Positions 21,890 to 34,175 of a stretch of DNA of 64,000 nt are shown here, in pieces. Positions within the stretch are counted from its first letter, which is position 1. Each line of letters begins with the position of its first letter. This stretch comes from Larix kaempferi. Lineage: Eukaryota > Streptophyta > Pinopsida > Pinales > Pinaceae. Below the pieces are notes generated by a model. That model was given only the letters and a program-made list of their open reading frames with translations, was not told where the DNA came from and searched no databases. The DNA is taken from the NCBI GenBank assembly GCA_027924585.1, contig BSBM01000190.1:4226501-4290500 (forward strand), read 5' to 3'. The translations under genes were made by a program, and so were the position numbers.

Positions 21890-23290
21890 ACTTCGATACA
21901 TTGTCTTTTGATGGGATGAGCAAGATAGAAAGTCCTTTAAGGCCATAAAGAAAGCACTAACATCCACCCCTTTAGTCTCTCCCCCTTAATTTGAAAAGGA
22001 TGTTATCCTTTACATTTCAATGTCAGTCTTTGCAATTATCGATGTATATGTGCAATTAGGGGAAGATCATTGCAAACATGTCATCTATTACAAAATAAAA
22101 ACCTTGTCTACACCACCACTCAATTACAACTATTGTATGTGATTTTTCACACACATTTGCAAAAGGGAACCCACCAAGAGGTTGTGCAATCCTCAATAGT
22201 AGATTCAATATGGAAAATAGAAGAACATAAAACTAATCTAAACTATAGATCCAAACTCTTCAAACCACAATGCAAACATAGATCACCAATATAGAATGCA
22301 TAGAATCAAATAATGTGTTTTCATTGATATTACAAAGAATGTTACAAAATCACACCTTAGTACAATGTAGAGGATGTGGGGTTTATGTAGCTTATGTAAG
22401 GGAAGGTTAGTGTGTCTCCTTTTGGGACCTCCAAACTCTATCTTGACATCATGGATGGATCTCCTATATGAAGAAAGTAGAAAGTATATTATGGTATCCT
22501 TCTATTTCTAGAGGAATTCTGACAAAGCAATGACATGCTTATGAAACTGGAATTTTGTATGGAATGGTGACAGTGACCATTTTTTATAGGTACAGGAATG
22601 GTCAAGGGAAACAACTGGATCCAATGTATGTAATCTTCATATCATTTATTTATTAGTGGAGAAATTAGGGTTTTGGAAGCTAGATTCGTTATTGGTCTAG
22701 ACCATGTCAAGGGGTTTTTTCACCTTTGGCCCCTACTTCACTAGGGAAGTGGGAAATGAAAAAATTTATCTTAAAAATCACTTTTTGAGACCAGGTTACA
22801 CCTTTTCACGTAATAGTAGTGATCGAGATTGTGTTTTTTGAAGAAAAAGTAGTTACCTCAATTATATGGTCAACTTTAGGGTTTGAATTCAATTTTTTGG
22901 GTATTTTATCACTTCCTCTAGTTATATGGATGGAATGAGAAAGGAAAATGGTGTTTATATTTCCTAGTATAGTGTATAATGATGATGAAGCTGATCACAT
23001 GGTGGGTGAGAAAAATTTGGTTGTTAAAAAAACCATAATGAGAAATTGTCTTGGATGTGATTCCCTCACTTTCTAAACTTTGGCATTACATCATGTTACT
23101 TAAAACTAAATTAATTGTAAATTCAAACCCAATGTAGTATATACTAGGTTGACAACTTATCAATTGTATGTTACTCGATGGATCACCATCCTTTAGAAAT
23201 TCAATCTTGAACTTTTAACCCTTGAAAGCAAGAAGGTCATGACCCTCACTGATTTCATCACTGACCTTTCGATAGACACAGCAAGGCAAC
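21890..23290 (+). pseudogene. RNase H remnant split by an insertion (Gypsy-3)
   Basis: The left part (about 21900-22165) has KALTSTPLVSPP-like, FEKDVILYIS and HVIYYKIKTLSTPPLNYNY. The right part (about 23086-23290) has LKTKLIVNSNPM and SFRNSILNF/KKVMTLTDFITDLS. These are consecutive parts of one Gypsy RNase H and its connection to integrase. Between them about 920 bp (22166-23085) of unrelated DNA intervenes. Confidence 0.6.
22166..23085. other. Unidentified ~0.9-kb insertion in Gypsy-3 RNase H
   Basis: This DNA separates two adjacent RNase H segments. It is AT-rich and has no ORF with a recognisable product. I see no terminal repeats or target duplication that would name it, and the boundaries are only good to about 30 bp. 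Confidence 0.45.
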
Positions 23291-24590
23291 CTATAAATTA
23301 TAAGTTCCCTAATGAGAATATCTTTGTACTTTCTACTCAATACCCTTGGTAGAATGATATTCTGACTTATATCCTTATACATAAATTTGTCTCTTATTTT
23401 TCACATGATCCATGTTGCCACATATATCACTAAGATCCTTGATATTTCCTCCTTAGAGACATTATCTATCAATGATGTTTAGGTACCATTTTATAATGGT
23501 GCTTATCTCATGACGAGGATGAGAAATTCCTTAATGATTTCCATGGTGGTGCTTGTAGTGGTCATTTATCTAGAATGGACACTACCTATAAAATATTTGC
23601 ATCGACTATTTTTGTCCTTTGATGTTTCAAGATTGCATTCATGTCATTAGATGTTATGAAAGCTACCATTTATTTGCTCACAAAATGTGAGCCCCAATGG
23701 CTCCATTACATCCCATCATCACCACCAAGCCTTTATGAAGAAACTAATCAAGTTTATGGAATGTGTACTAGTATCTTATAGTGGTCATAAGTATGTCATC
23801 ATCATGGTCAATTACTTCATCAAAATGAGTTGAAGTAATTCTACATTTAACAAAAATTGCACCATTATTGCTTAGTTCTTTTTCAATTGTATCATCACAT
23901 GTTTTGGTGTACCCAAATAGATAGTGTTTGAAAATGGCACTAATTTTCATAATGAGATTTTCTAGAAGTTGTATTTCTTGTTAGGATTCACCCATGAGTT
24001 TTCTACCCGATTCTATTTTTAGGGAAATGGGTAGGTCAATCTTATCAATAATTTCCTCAAAACAATGAAAATATTGACAGTTAACAAGGAAAAACTAATT
24101 GTCATCGTATGTTATTAGAAACACTGTATGCCTATAAGACATATGTTAAGAAAACCATAAGGTTCACACCCTTTCACCTCATCCACTACATTAAAGTATT
24201 TTTATCCATTGTGTGTGACATACCAACCTTCCAAATCGTCATTGAGATACTACTTGATTCTTTTGTTCTTCCACACAGTCTATTAACCTTGGAACATCTC
24301 GATGAAGAATTTCCCACTTCGTTATGACATAATGAGGCCGTGAAGAAGTGTACCAAATCCCATTATGATTTCCAAGTTCACCCTTTCACCTTTTATGAAG
24401 AAAATATTGTCCTCACCTTTGATGATGCAAAATACACCAAACCAAGACCCAATAAGTTCGCCCCCTTTTGAAAAGGTCGATACATTGTGAAATGATTTCC
24501 CCAAGGGATGACTTCTTGATAGCCCTGTTGTTGGGTTGTACTTGAATAAATTATATCACTATGTTGCACAAATCCCTTTTACCTTGTATA
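23290..24590 (+). pseudogene. Integrase remnant (Gypsy-3)
   Basis: The zinc-binding part is partly visible (LNDFHGGACSGHLSRMDTTYKI). Core and C-terminal parts are scattered over all three frames. Landmarks are VFYPILFLGKWVGQ-like sequence and the best stretch, 24109-24327: ETLYAYKTYVKKTIRFTPFH followed by IPTFQIVIEILLDS. It then ends with the chromo/GPY-like tail (YEENIVLTFDDAK, NKFAPF*KGRYIVK). The same tail is intact in Gypsy-2 at 56002-56515. It is inactive. Confidence 0.7.
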
Positions 24591-24789
24591 TAAACTATAC
24601 TTTTACATTTTTTTCTTTTCATTTTAAAACAAAACTATCCTAGATTGTCATTTCTGAAAAAACATATTGTTTCGCTTTGTATATTTTTTCAAATATATTG
24701 TTATGTTTGTTTCATTGATATTACAAGTCATTTGTAAAATAATATTTCATATTCTACTTGGTTTATTTATATTCCTTCACATACACCAA

Positions 24790-25090
24790 TTCACACTAGT
24801 GGTATTTCTCTAGGACCAACCACCAACAATCAAGAAGAATATGATGTTTTCACTGGTCTCTTGGCTAATGCAATTTACTTCCAGGTTTTCCACCTCCACA
24901 TCCATCTTAACTCTCGAACTTTTTGTTATTCAATTCAATCAGGTCTTCCATGTTTGTTATTCATGTCTCTTTTGAAAATTCACATGAATGGAGTTCTTGG
25001 CCTAATAATTTGACGCCATCACATTCATCCATGTCCCTAGGATTTCTAGTGCATTTGTAGATCACATTGCAAATGATATCTTAGATTGGA
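24790..25090 (+). pseudogene. RNase H-like segment after integrase (Gypsy-3)
   Basis: The translation has SGISLGPTTNNQEEYDVFTG and LLANAIYFQVFHLHIHLNS, then after a frame change HIHPCP and SSAFVDHIANDIL. These align with the RNase H of Gypsy-2 at 56640-57031 (GICIGAATNNQAEYDAVTG and so on). The segment holds the conserved Glu (NNQEEY), but the first catalytic Asp region is not found. It lies about 200 bp downstream of the integrase end. Confidence 0.6.
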
Positions 25091-25095
25091 ATTTA

Positions 25096-25854
25096 TTACC
25101 TCAAAGACATTATGGATCATATGAGAATAATTTTTTTGTTGTAATATTTTTATGTTAAATTTCTGTGTACATACACATAAATATTACATAATTGTAATCA
25201 CATTTCATGCAATGTACACAAGTCATCAAGAACTCAAAAAACATGTATATAAATATATAATCAAGATGTACAAAATGTGCCTCATCATCTAAATCCGAAA
25301 TGGACTTATGGGGCTACATAAAAAATCACCACCCATTAGTTGAATCAAAAAATCTATTTACAAAATGGGGCCCATATCCTATGCATACATCACGTCCTTC
25401 AATCTTGAGGAGGAGGAGAATGAGGAGGAAATATTTCTGGGGGTCATACATCCCTTGCTAGTAGTGTTAGTGTTCATCGTACTCCATGACTTGTGGTTAG
25501 ATATTGGACCACTTGTCCAACCATGGACTCCCACCTTAGTATCCACCCCCATTCCACACTAGTTCCCTCTAAAGCCAAAACACATGCTACTAGTCAACAA
25601 TTGTATAGCCCTACCTAGTCACGGTCATTGACCCCATCTAATAAATGTCAAACTATGATGACAATTCTACCAAAATATCAATGGGATAAATTCCTATTGG
25701 GGATATTCCCCCCACCTCATCATGTACAATATGACATCATTTACCCTTTCCTTCATACCCCCTACTACTACACTAATTTGTTGGGGTCCTCCACCTATTG
25801 CTCCACCTAATAAAGGATCTTCCATAACTAGCGGTAGTACTGACCCAATATCTA
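25096..25854. other. No recognisable gene
   Basis: This is AT-rich sequence with one 65-codon frame (25365-25562, Glu-rich then hydrophobic) that I cannot assign. It could be 3' untranslated DNA of Gypsy-3. Confidence 0.4.
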
Positions 25855-25860
25855 TCTATA

Positions 25861-25934
<74 letters not shown>

Positions 25935-25940
25935 TATATA
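25855..25940. repeat. (TA)n microsatellite
   Basis: About 80 bp of nearly pure TA dinucleotide, with single interruptions (GTATA at the start, ACACACA near 25925). Confidence 0.95.
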
Positions 25941-26282
25941 AACAAAACTAAGTCACATGTTAGTATCTCATATATATCATTGTAGAAGGATGAAAATATC
26001 ACAAATTAATACATCCAAATGATAGCGATATGAGTTACTCACACATGGGACCCCACCCCTCCCCTGAATACTAAGGAATACCCATCATGTAGTATGAGTA
26101 CATTCCCATAATACCAACCCACTACATCTACACCCTAATATACTCAATTGTAATCACCTACCTCACCTCACTACCACCTCTTTGGGGCATCAAAATCCCC
26201 TAAAGGTGCATAGAGGGCTCTCATACTCCTCACATCCGATCCGTCATCGACCCACCAAGGTTAGATGTCTCCTTTTAGGATA
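25941..26282. other. No recognisable gene
   Basis: Non-coding, with C/A-rich patches. Nothing identifiable is seen. Confidence 0.5.
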
Positions 26283-26617
26283 GGAGTGAGGGAGAAAAGT
26301 AGGAAAAAAGTAGTAAGGAGAGGGAGAGGAAAGGGAGATAGGGGGGATTAGAGAAGTTAGAAAGAGGAGAGAGGAGGAGATAGAGTAAGGATTTAAGAGG
26401 GGGGGGGAGGGAGGATTAGGATGGAAGAGAAAGAGGAAAGGGTAGAGAAGTAGTAGTTATAAGAATAGAGATAGGGAGAAGAAAAAAAGTAGAGGAGGAG
26501 AGGTAGGAGGGAGGGAAAAGAGGAATAGAATAGGGGAGAAAATTAGATAGGAGGAGTAGGAGAAGGTTAGAAAGAGAAGTTAAGGAAGTAGAGAGAGGGA
26601 GAGGGAGAGAATTAGAT
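26283..26617. repeat. Purine-rich (GA) tract, about 335 bp
   Basis: The plus strand is almost entirely G and A with scattered T, in irregular GGAGGA, AGAGAG and GGGAGA blocks, including a G9 run at 26399. It is not a simple tandem unit. The 71-codon minus-strand frame (Leu/Ser/Pro-rich) is only a reading of this composition. Confidence 0.9.
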
Positions 26618-29487
26618 CCCATGGATTGCAAGCTTAGTCAAAAAGTAAATGTTGAATTCGTCGAGTGAAACCCACTAACTAATGACTAGAAATTAGTCCT
26701 CTCCATACCTCAAATGTATGCCAATCAAGTCACAAAGGAGGCCCTCATTGAACCTCATCATCACACAATCAAAGTACTTCAACAACCCTATGTCCTATAT
26801 GTAGTGTTGAACAATTGGGCATCGTTCCACCTCTTGGAGTAGTCTATTAAATTGGTTCCCTAGAAATTTAATATCCATAAATCCACTCCAAAATTTAAAA
26901 ACAAATCACACAAAAATTGTATGTTAGTTTAGCTAAGTTTTCACAAAAAATCAAAAAACCAAAAATAACACCCACGTGAATTTTCTCAAAACAATTGCGC
27001 AATGGTGTGAACCTCATATTTTACATACCATGTGAACAAAATGAAATATTTAACTAACTATATAACCATGCCACGTATTTATTACCAATTCACATCACCA
27101 CGTGACATTCCCACATGATGAGACCAACCTAAAAACCATGCCACACATGGATGTACGAGATAATTTACCACAAGAGCATTGTGCACAGTTAAGAAAACTA
27201 GATTCTTGTACCACACATGATTGTAAGAATGAACATATGGATGGTTTTTCCATGCAGGTCGAACATCCATTTGGTTGTGCCATGCATGACCAATCATGCC
27301 TATGGATGCGCAACATTCCCTTCCAATGACGTAACCTAGGATCCCATTTTGGGCATGACTTGAAGGAATTGAAGCACTTATGGAATAAATATTCCTTCGA
27401 TTAATGTGCAACCCTATAGAAAACCTAATGGGATTCCATATGGCTCACTAAGCCCATAAAGACAAAATTTAATCAAATGAAAATGACAAGTAAGGCATGC
27501 GGACTATCGTGAAGCTACCAAATAAAAAATCTATTAGTCCAATCTCATGCAATGAGCTCCAATAAAACTAGGGCATTGGATAATGAATAGAAACAATAAA
27601 TTTTGAAATGTGGTTCCCACCTTATTGATAGGCCAGCCATTTTTTTCTATTGACTTTGTTCTATAGCTCCATTGACAAAACATCTTGCAATTAAGACAAC
27701 AATCTCATGAACATGGTTCCCTTGATTTTGTCAAACTAGGAACTTCATTCGGATTTCATGTTTTGGCCATTTCCTTAGGTATGTTCATCCATTTTCAATA
27801 CCATTCGCACATTTGGATTTATTGTCATGGGAACTATTAGTTTGTGATATTTGTTTTGAATGTGTGCAATATTTTTGGTCCGATAACTTCATTCTTACCC
27901 ACATCATCACCTTCACATTTACAAGTATATCTACTCAACTTGCCATATACGATGCATATTCCTAGTGTATAAATTGCATATATCCAGTCATTTATTTGAT
28001 TTATGTAAAGTTTTCTTAAACCAACAAAATTATTTAAATATTTCCACCAAATCATTCCTTTTCTAGGACTTAGCATTCCACCATCATTGGTGTTCAAATC
28101 ATTTTAAGGATTAAGAGTGTATTATCTCATCATCTCATTAAGCAAGCCACATACTTCTTCCTCAATACGTTTATCTAGTCATGTCCTTCACACTTTTAAG
28201 TTCTTTCTTTTTATATTTTATAGATGACCTCTCACCCCCAACATGATCAATAAACCATTTGAATTCACTGCCACTCTACCAACCTTGGAGAATACCCACA
28301 TTGGGGCCCCTCAATTTGATTGAAATACCATGATTGACTAATCATCCCTGCAAAAACACAATGCATTATTTTTACCATTCATATAACACTCAGTCCATAG
28401 TTTGTCCATGCCCAAATCCCATTTATCATATGGTCACATATTGCTAAATGATTCAATCCTACTACCAAGTGTTAATCATCCATGTTTCTCTATTAAATGG
28501 AAGTCCCGAGCCTTAATATCACCAACTCACCTCATCCTATTTCGTCCCCATATCATTCATTTATTATTTTTCCTTGGTTCTCATTAACGGGCCCCTCATC
28601 CCATGGTTTTCCTTATTTCTTATTGACTTTAGAATAGTTTTTTCAAAGATTTTAGGTGACAATGTTTGTACATTGGTTTCCGTTCTCCTAGTAAATGGTT
28701 GACCTTAGATTGAGTGGAGAGGGTCGTCACTACTTTGTAGACTCCCCTATGATTGGTTCTAACTCAGTCATCGCATCCGGTGGATTCATAGATTTTGATG
28801 GTTGTAGTGTTTGCAGTTATGATTGAAGATCGCTTTAAGATATGGATATAGATTTCCTCTCAACACCTTCATATCTATTTTGGTACCCCACTATAGCGTT
28901 TTGTTTGATCATTGCACCGAGAGGAGAGAGATGCTCTAAAACCCAATATGGTAGAAATGTTATCACGTTCCTAACATTATGCTACTAAAAATTAAAAATA
29001 ATTAAAAAAATTCATGTCTGCTCATAAAATAAAAAATTAAAACCAAATAAAAATTTATTAAAAAAATCCGTATTGACTTATAAAATAAAAAATAAAAAAG
29101 AGTAGATCAATATTAAACATGGATCTATCAATCAATTACAACTCAATAATTTGGATCCCTCTTGGTTCTTGATAGATCCGTATTTGAGATGGATGTATGC
29201 CGGTTAGTACTTCATCCCCTTGGGACGATGGCCATCATTGTCATAATATAGATATATCTAGTCACACCTCTTTGAGATAGAATGAAATCAAACTTCAATC
29301 TTACCTCAATGATTTATAGAGGATACCCCTCAGCCTCCTTTTCTTATAATTTACTTTGACAAAATTTCACGAGGATAGGAATTATTTACTCGTTTGTATA
29401 CACATTATTTTTTATGATCACCTCTTAGTTCATTTATAGGTGGTCATCATCACTCTAAAATAGTTTCTACTTTACTCCCAAAATTTT
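26618..29487. other. No recognisable gene; old unclassified DNA
   Basis: Only short frames with no similarity I recognise are present. The longest is 109 codons on the minus strand at 27082-27411, overlapped by frames on both strands, which indicates chance. I saw no LTR ends, PBS or polymerase motif. It is probably ancient transposon DNA decayed beyond reading by eye. Confidence 0.45.
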
Positions 29488-29527
29488 CTCTCTCTCTCTC
29501 TCTCTCTCAAAATTTACTCCCAAAATT

Positions 29528-29594
<67 letters not shown>
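29488..29594. repeat. (CT)n microsatellite, interrupted and partly duplicated
   Basis: Two CT tracts (29488-29508 and 29527-29594) are each preceded by TTTACTCCCAAAATT, so one arm was duplicated together with its flank. Confidence 0.95.
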
Positions 29595-29596
<2 letters not shown>

Positions 29597-31167
29597 GTTA
29601 TGGAGTATACAACTTGCTCTTAACCTCACATATTAGAAAGTAACTATTTCCTAAATTTTGTACATGCGAAACATTTGCATGATTTTTATGGAAATACATA
29701 ATAATCATACATTATGAAGCTCATAAGTCTTCCTTTTACTAGTAATCAACATGTGGAATGGAGAAATTAAATTTTACCTAGCTTGTGTAATGATTAAAAC
29801 CAACACCTGAGTGAAATGGTGTGGAATATCCCTCAATACCCACATGACCATGCAAAATTTCAGAATCATAAATTTGATAGTGCATTAAAGACCCCTAACT
29901 ATATTTAGGTGCTGAAGTGGTCAACTTGAACTCACTTACTAGGTACTCAAGCCTTAATGGGCCACATTCTTGTACTTGGAGGTCACTTCATGGGAGGATC
30001 TTTCACATTTGGAACTAGTTCTTTGAAGACCTCCATTTTGGTTATGAAAGGAATCCATCGGCATGCATTTGTTAAGGAAAAAATAGAGAAAGTTTATTAA
30101 GAAGTAATTGGATTACAAGACCTCTCCTCCATCTATTTGTCATACCACCCGCTAGCTTCAATTCTTGCATGGTTTCTTCCAAAAATAAGTAAGCATTATT
30201 ATTGATCATTCCCAAGTTTGTTTCAAATAATTTAGAGAGTTAAAGGACCCTTCCCAAAGGGATAGTTGGTTTTCACCTTTTTGTTGTGGTGCTCAAGGTG
30301 ATACTATTGTATACATGTCTTTTTATTGGACATTTACAATTAATTTGAAGCATACCTCTTCCTTCTTGTTTTCATGTCATTTTAGTAGTTTAATTTGTTA
30401 TAAGTAGCTCCTATGCTTTGTTTATTTGGTTTGACACATTATTACTCATCATAGTAACCATATCATGATATGTTATCTTGTTTTCAAACTAAAAGGAAAG
30501 AAACAATTTATCACCATTGAGCCAATTTTCCCATAGCAGTGGTCATGGGTTAGAATCTATTTGATCCCATAAAGGAGGGGTTCTTGGAAATTAGATACCA
30601 TCTGCTTACACTAGGTACCATCCTCAAAATGAGGGAAAATAAGTCACTAACATTTTCAAACATAATTATTTTTTCAAGGAAAAATTATCGTTGTAATTAT
30701 TTGCTACACCCTCAATTCATTTTGTTTCATAATGATAATATCATTTTGTTCCCATTTCCTCTCTTATATTTTTTATTATTCCAATTCTTCATCCTTATTA
30801 TATATTTTTTCTTCCACTTATCTTCTACACATTCATTGACTAGTTACTTGTTGTTTTGTTGATCATCCTTTATGCCAATACATAACCATTGGATGACTCT
30901 TAGCATTGCAACTTGAGCTCTCTCAATGTCAACATGTATTAGATACACTATGTGCTACTCAATACTCATTATATGGGTTTTAATTTACCCTCCCATACTC
31001 AAAATCATCGATCATATATTATTATGAAACATTCATATCAATGCCTACAAAATAATATTCTACATATTTACTCTTGATACCTTCCTTGAGGTAAGTATTT
31101 TCTCACCAAATATGCATGCTTCCTTGAAACAGGCACCCACAATGAAATATAAAATTGTTCACCATGG
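29595..31167. other. No recognisable gene
   Basis: AT-rich DNA with short frames only, for example a hydrophobic 92-codon frame at 30584-30862 that reads like T-rich sequence. It is the left flank of solo LTR E. The last five bases before the LTR are CATGG. Confidence 0.5.
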
Positions 31168-31179
31168 TGTCACGTCCCT

Positions 31180-31783
31180 TGTTGAGATATTGTAACTTCA
31201 AAGAATATTATATTTGTACTTTATTATTCTGGAGATGATTCATTCCTCCGTGAAGATCTTATTGTATATCCGGAGATGTTTATTCCTCCGTCAGAATGTG
31301 GTAACTTGGGTTATTAGACTTCCTTAGTGGGGGGTCGGCCCTATATGTGTTATGTGGGTCAAAGGGTTATTAGACCACCCTAGAGGGGTCGGCCCAGTCA
31401 GTTGTAGTGGGGTATTTAACCCATTGGTTAAATACAAGCCTACATGTCTTGTGTAAAAGAAAAGTCGGAGTAGTGTATAAATAGAGGAGGTGTGTTCCTC
31501 ATTTGACACACTCACTCACTTAAGAGAGGCGCACTTGCAGAGGAGAGGTCTGCTATAGTGGAGGAGGATATCATGTCTTTGGTTTGCATCTTTGTATATT
31601 GCTGGTCATCTATTTTGAGGAAGCTTTGCTGGGTTTTCTACCCCATGACGGTTTCCCAGGATAAATCTGTGTCTCTTGTGTTTATGCTATGCTTGTTGTT
31701 TCTTCAGTGATCCTGTATATGCTATTATTGTGAAATGGAATGTAATGCTTCTATTTTCTGTCTTAGCATATTGAATTTTAACA
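31180..31783 (+). repeat. 5' LTR of Copia-2 (family A)
   Basis: It starts TGTTGAGATATTG and ends TTTTAACA. U3 holds a repeated block (GGTTATTAGAC...GGGGTCGGCC) at about 31311 and 31366. The TATA box is at 31476. Confidence 0.95.
31476..31484 (+). promoter_or_regulatory. LTR TATA box (Copia-2 5' LTR)
   Basis: TATAAATAG, 297 bp into the LTR and followed by AGAGGAGG. The same site is at 37984 in the 3' LTR and at 44232 in Copia-6. Confidence 0.8.
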
Positions 31784-31795
31784 TGGTATCAGAGC
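31784..31795 (+). other. Primer-binding site (Copia-2)
   Basis: TGGTATCAGAGC directly follows the LTR end. It is the tRNA-iMet type. Confidence 0.95.
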
Positions 31796-33201
31796 TAACC
31801 TGAAGGAAGGCAATGTATGGCACTTACGACACTTGCTTCTCTTGCGACAATTTGAAGGTTAGGGTTTTATATAGAAAAAACCAGTCATCGTGGAACTTTC
31901 GCTATAAATCCATTTATGCAAAGTTTTAGGATCTGAAAAGTTTACAAGTCGTAGATAACATCCCCAGGTACCTTTTGTCCAAAGGGAACCCTCAGATTCG
32001 TTGTACTTTGTGAGTTATGATCAATACAAGTTAGGGTTTCTGCCTCTTCCAGATCTCAGTCAAAATCAGGTGACCTAGGAAAAAAGGTTGTAACTTGGGC
32101 TAGGAAGCTCCAAATGAAATTTTGTAAAAAGTAACAGGTAGTACACAGACTGTACTATCTCAGGAAACTTTTGCAGAGGCCGAAACGGAACCAGTGACAT
32201 GTGGCACACCGTACAAGTTCACTCTCCCTTTTTATCCCATAAACAGGTCACATTGCGACACTTGGCATAACTCTCTCTCAGAGAGTCCAATTGAGGTCAG
32301 ACCTGTCAAGATGGAAAGATAACAGGGAGGGATATCTCAGGAAAAGTGTTCAGAGGCCAAAGGTCAAACAGTGACACGTGGCATGCCGTACAAGTTCGCT
32401 CTCCTGTATTATCCCAAAACAGGTCACGTTGCGACATTTGGCATAACTCTCTCTCAGAAAATCCAATTGAGGTCAGACCTATCAGGATGGAAAGATGACA
32501 GGTCAGGCTACTGCAAAAAACGTTTTCAGACCCTGCGGAGCGAAAATTTCTGATTTATAGCAAAAACAATCAGGTACATATTTCTGTCAAAACAGAATTA
32601 TTTTTGGAGCACCTTTATTCATGGCTTCCGGAATTTAGGGTTTCGGAGAAAGTTAGAATTTTTGGAATCGGAATGCACGGCTGAATGCTAATCAAGAAAA
32701 TTGAAATTTAGAGACCAAGATCGAATCGTTTGGTTGGGTAGAATACCGGGCTTGATCAAACCCTAGCTCGGGATTTTGATCGGAAAGATGGAAAATTAGG
32801 GCTTCAGCAAAAGTTGGAATTTTTGAAGTCTGTAACCACGGCTGGAAGCTCCTCAGAAAAATAAGATTTTAGAGCCTTGGATCAAACCTTTTGATTGAGT
32901 AGAAGGGTGGGCTTCATCAAACCCTAGTTTGGGATCCTGTCCAGAAGATCCAGAAGTTTCGAAGGCAATTTTGAGGGGTCAAATTTTGGAAATTTCAAAA
33001 TTGAAGTATGCTAGTTTGATCAGCTCAGTAAGACACATCCTTCCATCCATTCAGAAGTATGAAAGTCAAAGATTGAATTTTTAGGGTTTCTCTAGCAAAC
33101 CCTAATCAAGCTCCAGATCAAGTTTCAGGGGGAGTTGAGGCTAAGGCCTTACATAAGAAGACTACAAGAAGTCTTGACAGGTATGACTTAAGGAGGTTCA
33201 G
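31796..33201 (+). other. Copia-2 untranslated leader
   Basis: About 1.4 kb without a credible ORF. It ends AGGAGGTTCAG, where the 219-bp segment present in Copia-5 is missing. The leader is longer than in Copia-5 because of two internal duplications (see 32146-32930). Confidence 0.75.
32146..32930 (+). repeat. Two internal tandem duplications in the Copia-2 leader
   Basis: First, about 185 bp (starting near 32150 and 32335) containing GTACAAGTTC, CATTGCGACA or CGTTGCGACA, and CATAACTCTCTCTCAGA. Second, about 160 bp (from 32620 and 32780) containing AAAGTT(A/G)GAATTTTTG and CATCAAACCCTAG-like strings. Copia-5 has one copy of the first and Copia-1 one copy of the first. Confidence 0.75.
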
Positions 33202-33272
33202 GTACATCACAAAAGACAAATCAAGTTCCATGACCATGACAACATGAAGACAAATACTCATCCACTTACAAG

Positions 33273-34175
33273 GTATGTATGACTTTGTTATATTATGTTT
33301 AACCTATGAGACATGCAGGTTCTAGCTCAGGATCTCTAAATCATTGAAGAGATTGTTTAGGTATGTTGTACATAACTAAGCAGGTATACTAATCCAGGTA
33401 TGTTTTCCTATGTCATGTTAGAATCTTACCTTGTGTTAGGATCCCTTATATAAGTATACTTGGTATGATTGGTTATGCTTATTCATAAAGTTAGTAATCA
33501 AGGGTTTGTGCATATTATGTCTCTTATCTTGGTTGACGATTTAACTAACTAGATCAAACAAGAATATGCATGAGTAAAAGAAGACTTCCTTGAAATCCTG
33601 AATACTAATGATCATGACTATACAAGATTATTTAGAATTAGAATGTTTTGATAATATTGAGAATATACTAATGAATGTATGAGATCATGAGAATGACACT
33701 AGTGCACACTTGAGCATGCACAGTGGTACAGAATGAATAGAAGTTCAGAAGACATACAGAAGATCAAGCGGGAGGCAACCACACAAACATAAAAGATAAG
33801 TATTTGAGTTGTTATTAGAAATAGTAAATGATATTGCTTGTATGCATATTTGTATTCCTAGAATATATCATGCTACTAATATGCATATGATTGGTAAGTT
33901 GGACAAACATTCCATTGTTGCTTGTCTAGAATGAAACCTCTTCGCTGACATACTCAGAGTTGTGCACACTCTCGATAGTATGTTCTGGTAGAGATGGAAG
34001 GCATCTAGATAGCCATTGTATGCATATAGGATATGGGAAAGTGTTGTGCCAAAGTATTGGTCAAAATAGTTGCATAACTATGTAAATGATAGCTGTATGC
34101 ATAATAGGTTATCATGTCAATATGATTTAATGATTATGAAGTATTACTAATCATGTACTTAATTTTGATTTGTAG
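33273..34175 (+). other. Putative leader intron 2 of Copia-2
   Basis: Donor CAAG|GTATGTATG, acceptor TTTGATTTGTAG|GAAAG. Both are conserved in Copia-1 and Copia-5. The interior is AT-rich and non-coding. The short putative exon between the two segments is 33202-33272. Confidence 0.55.

Larger units (their letters stand above)
20756..25095 (+). mobile_element. Gypsy-3: decayed Ty3/Gypsy element without LTRs
   Basis: This is a plus-strand pol fragment of the same broad family as Gypsy-2. Order is pre-RT, RT, RNase H (split by an insertion), integrase, then an RNase H-like segment after integrase. Stops occur every few dozen codons. Neither LTR nor gag is found. The left end abuts the LTR of element C. 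Confidence 0.7.

Noticed and set aside
25722-25985. 87-codon ORF over the TA microsatellite
   Set aside because: Its Tyr/Ile repeat comes from the (TA)n run; it is not a gene.
27082-27411. 109-codon minus-strand ORF, with a 73-codon minus and 75-codon plus overlap
   Set aside because: Three frames are open over the same DNA, with no recognisable motif or promoter. Chance is the simplest explanation.
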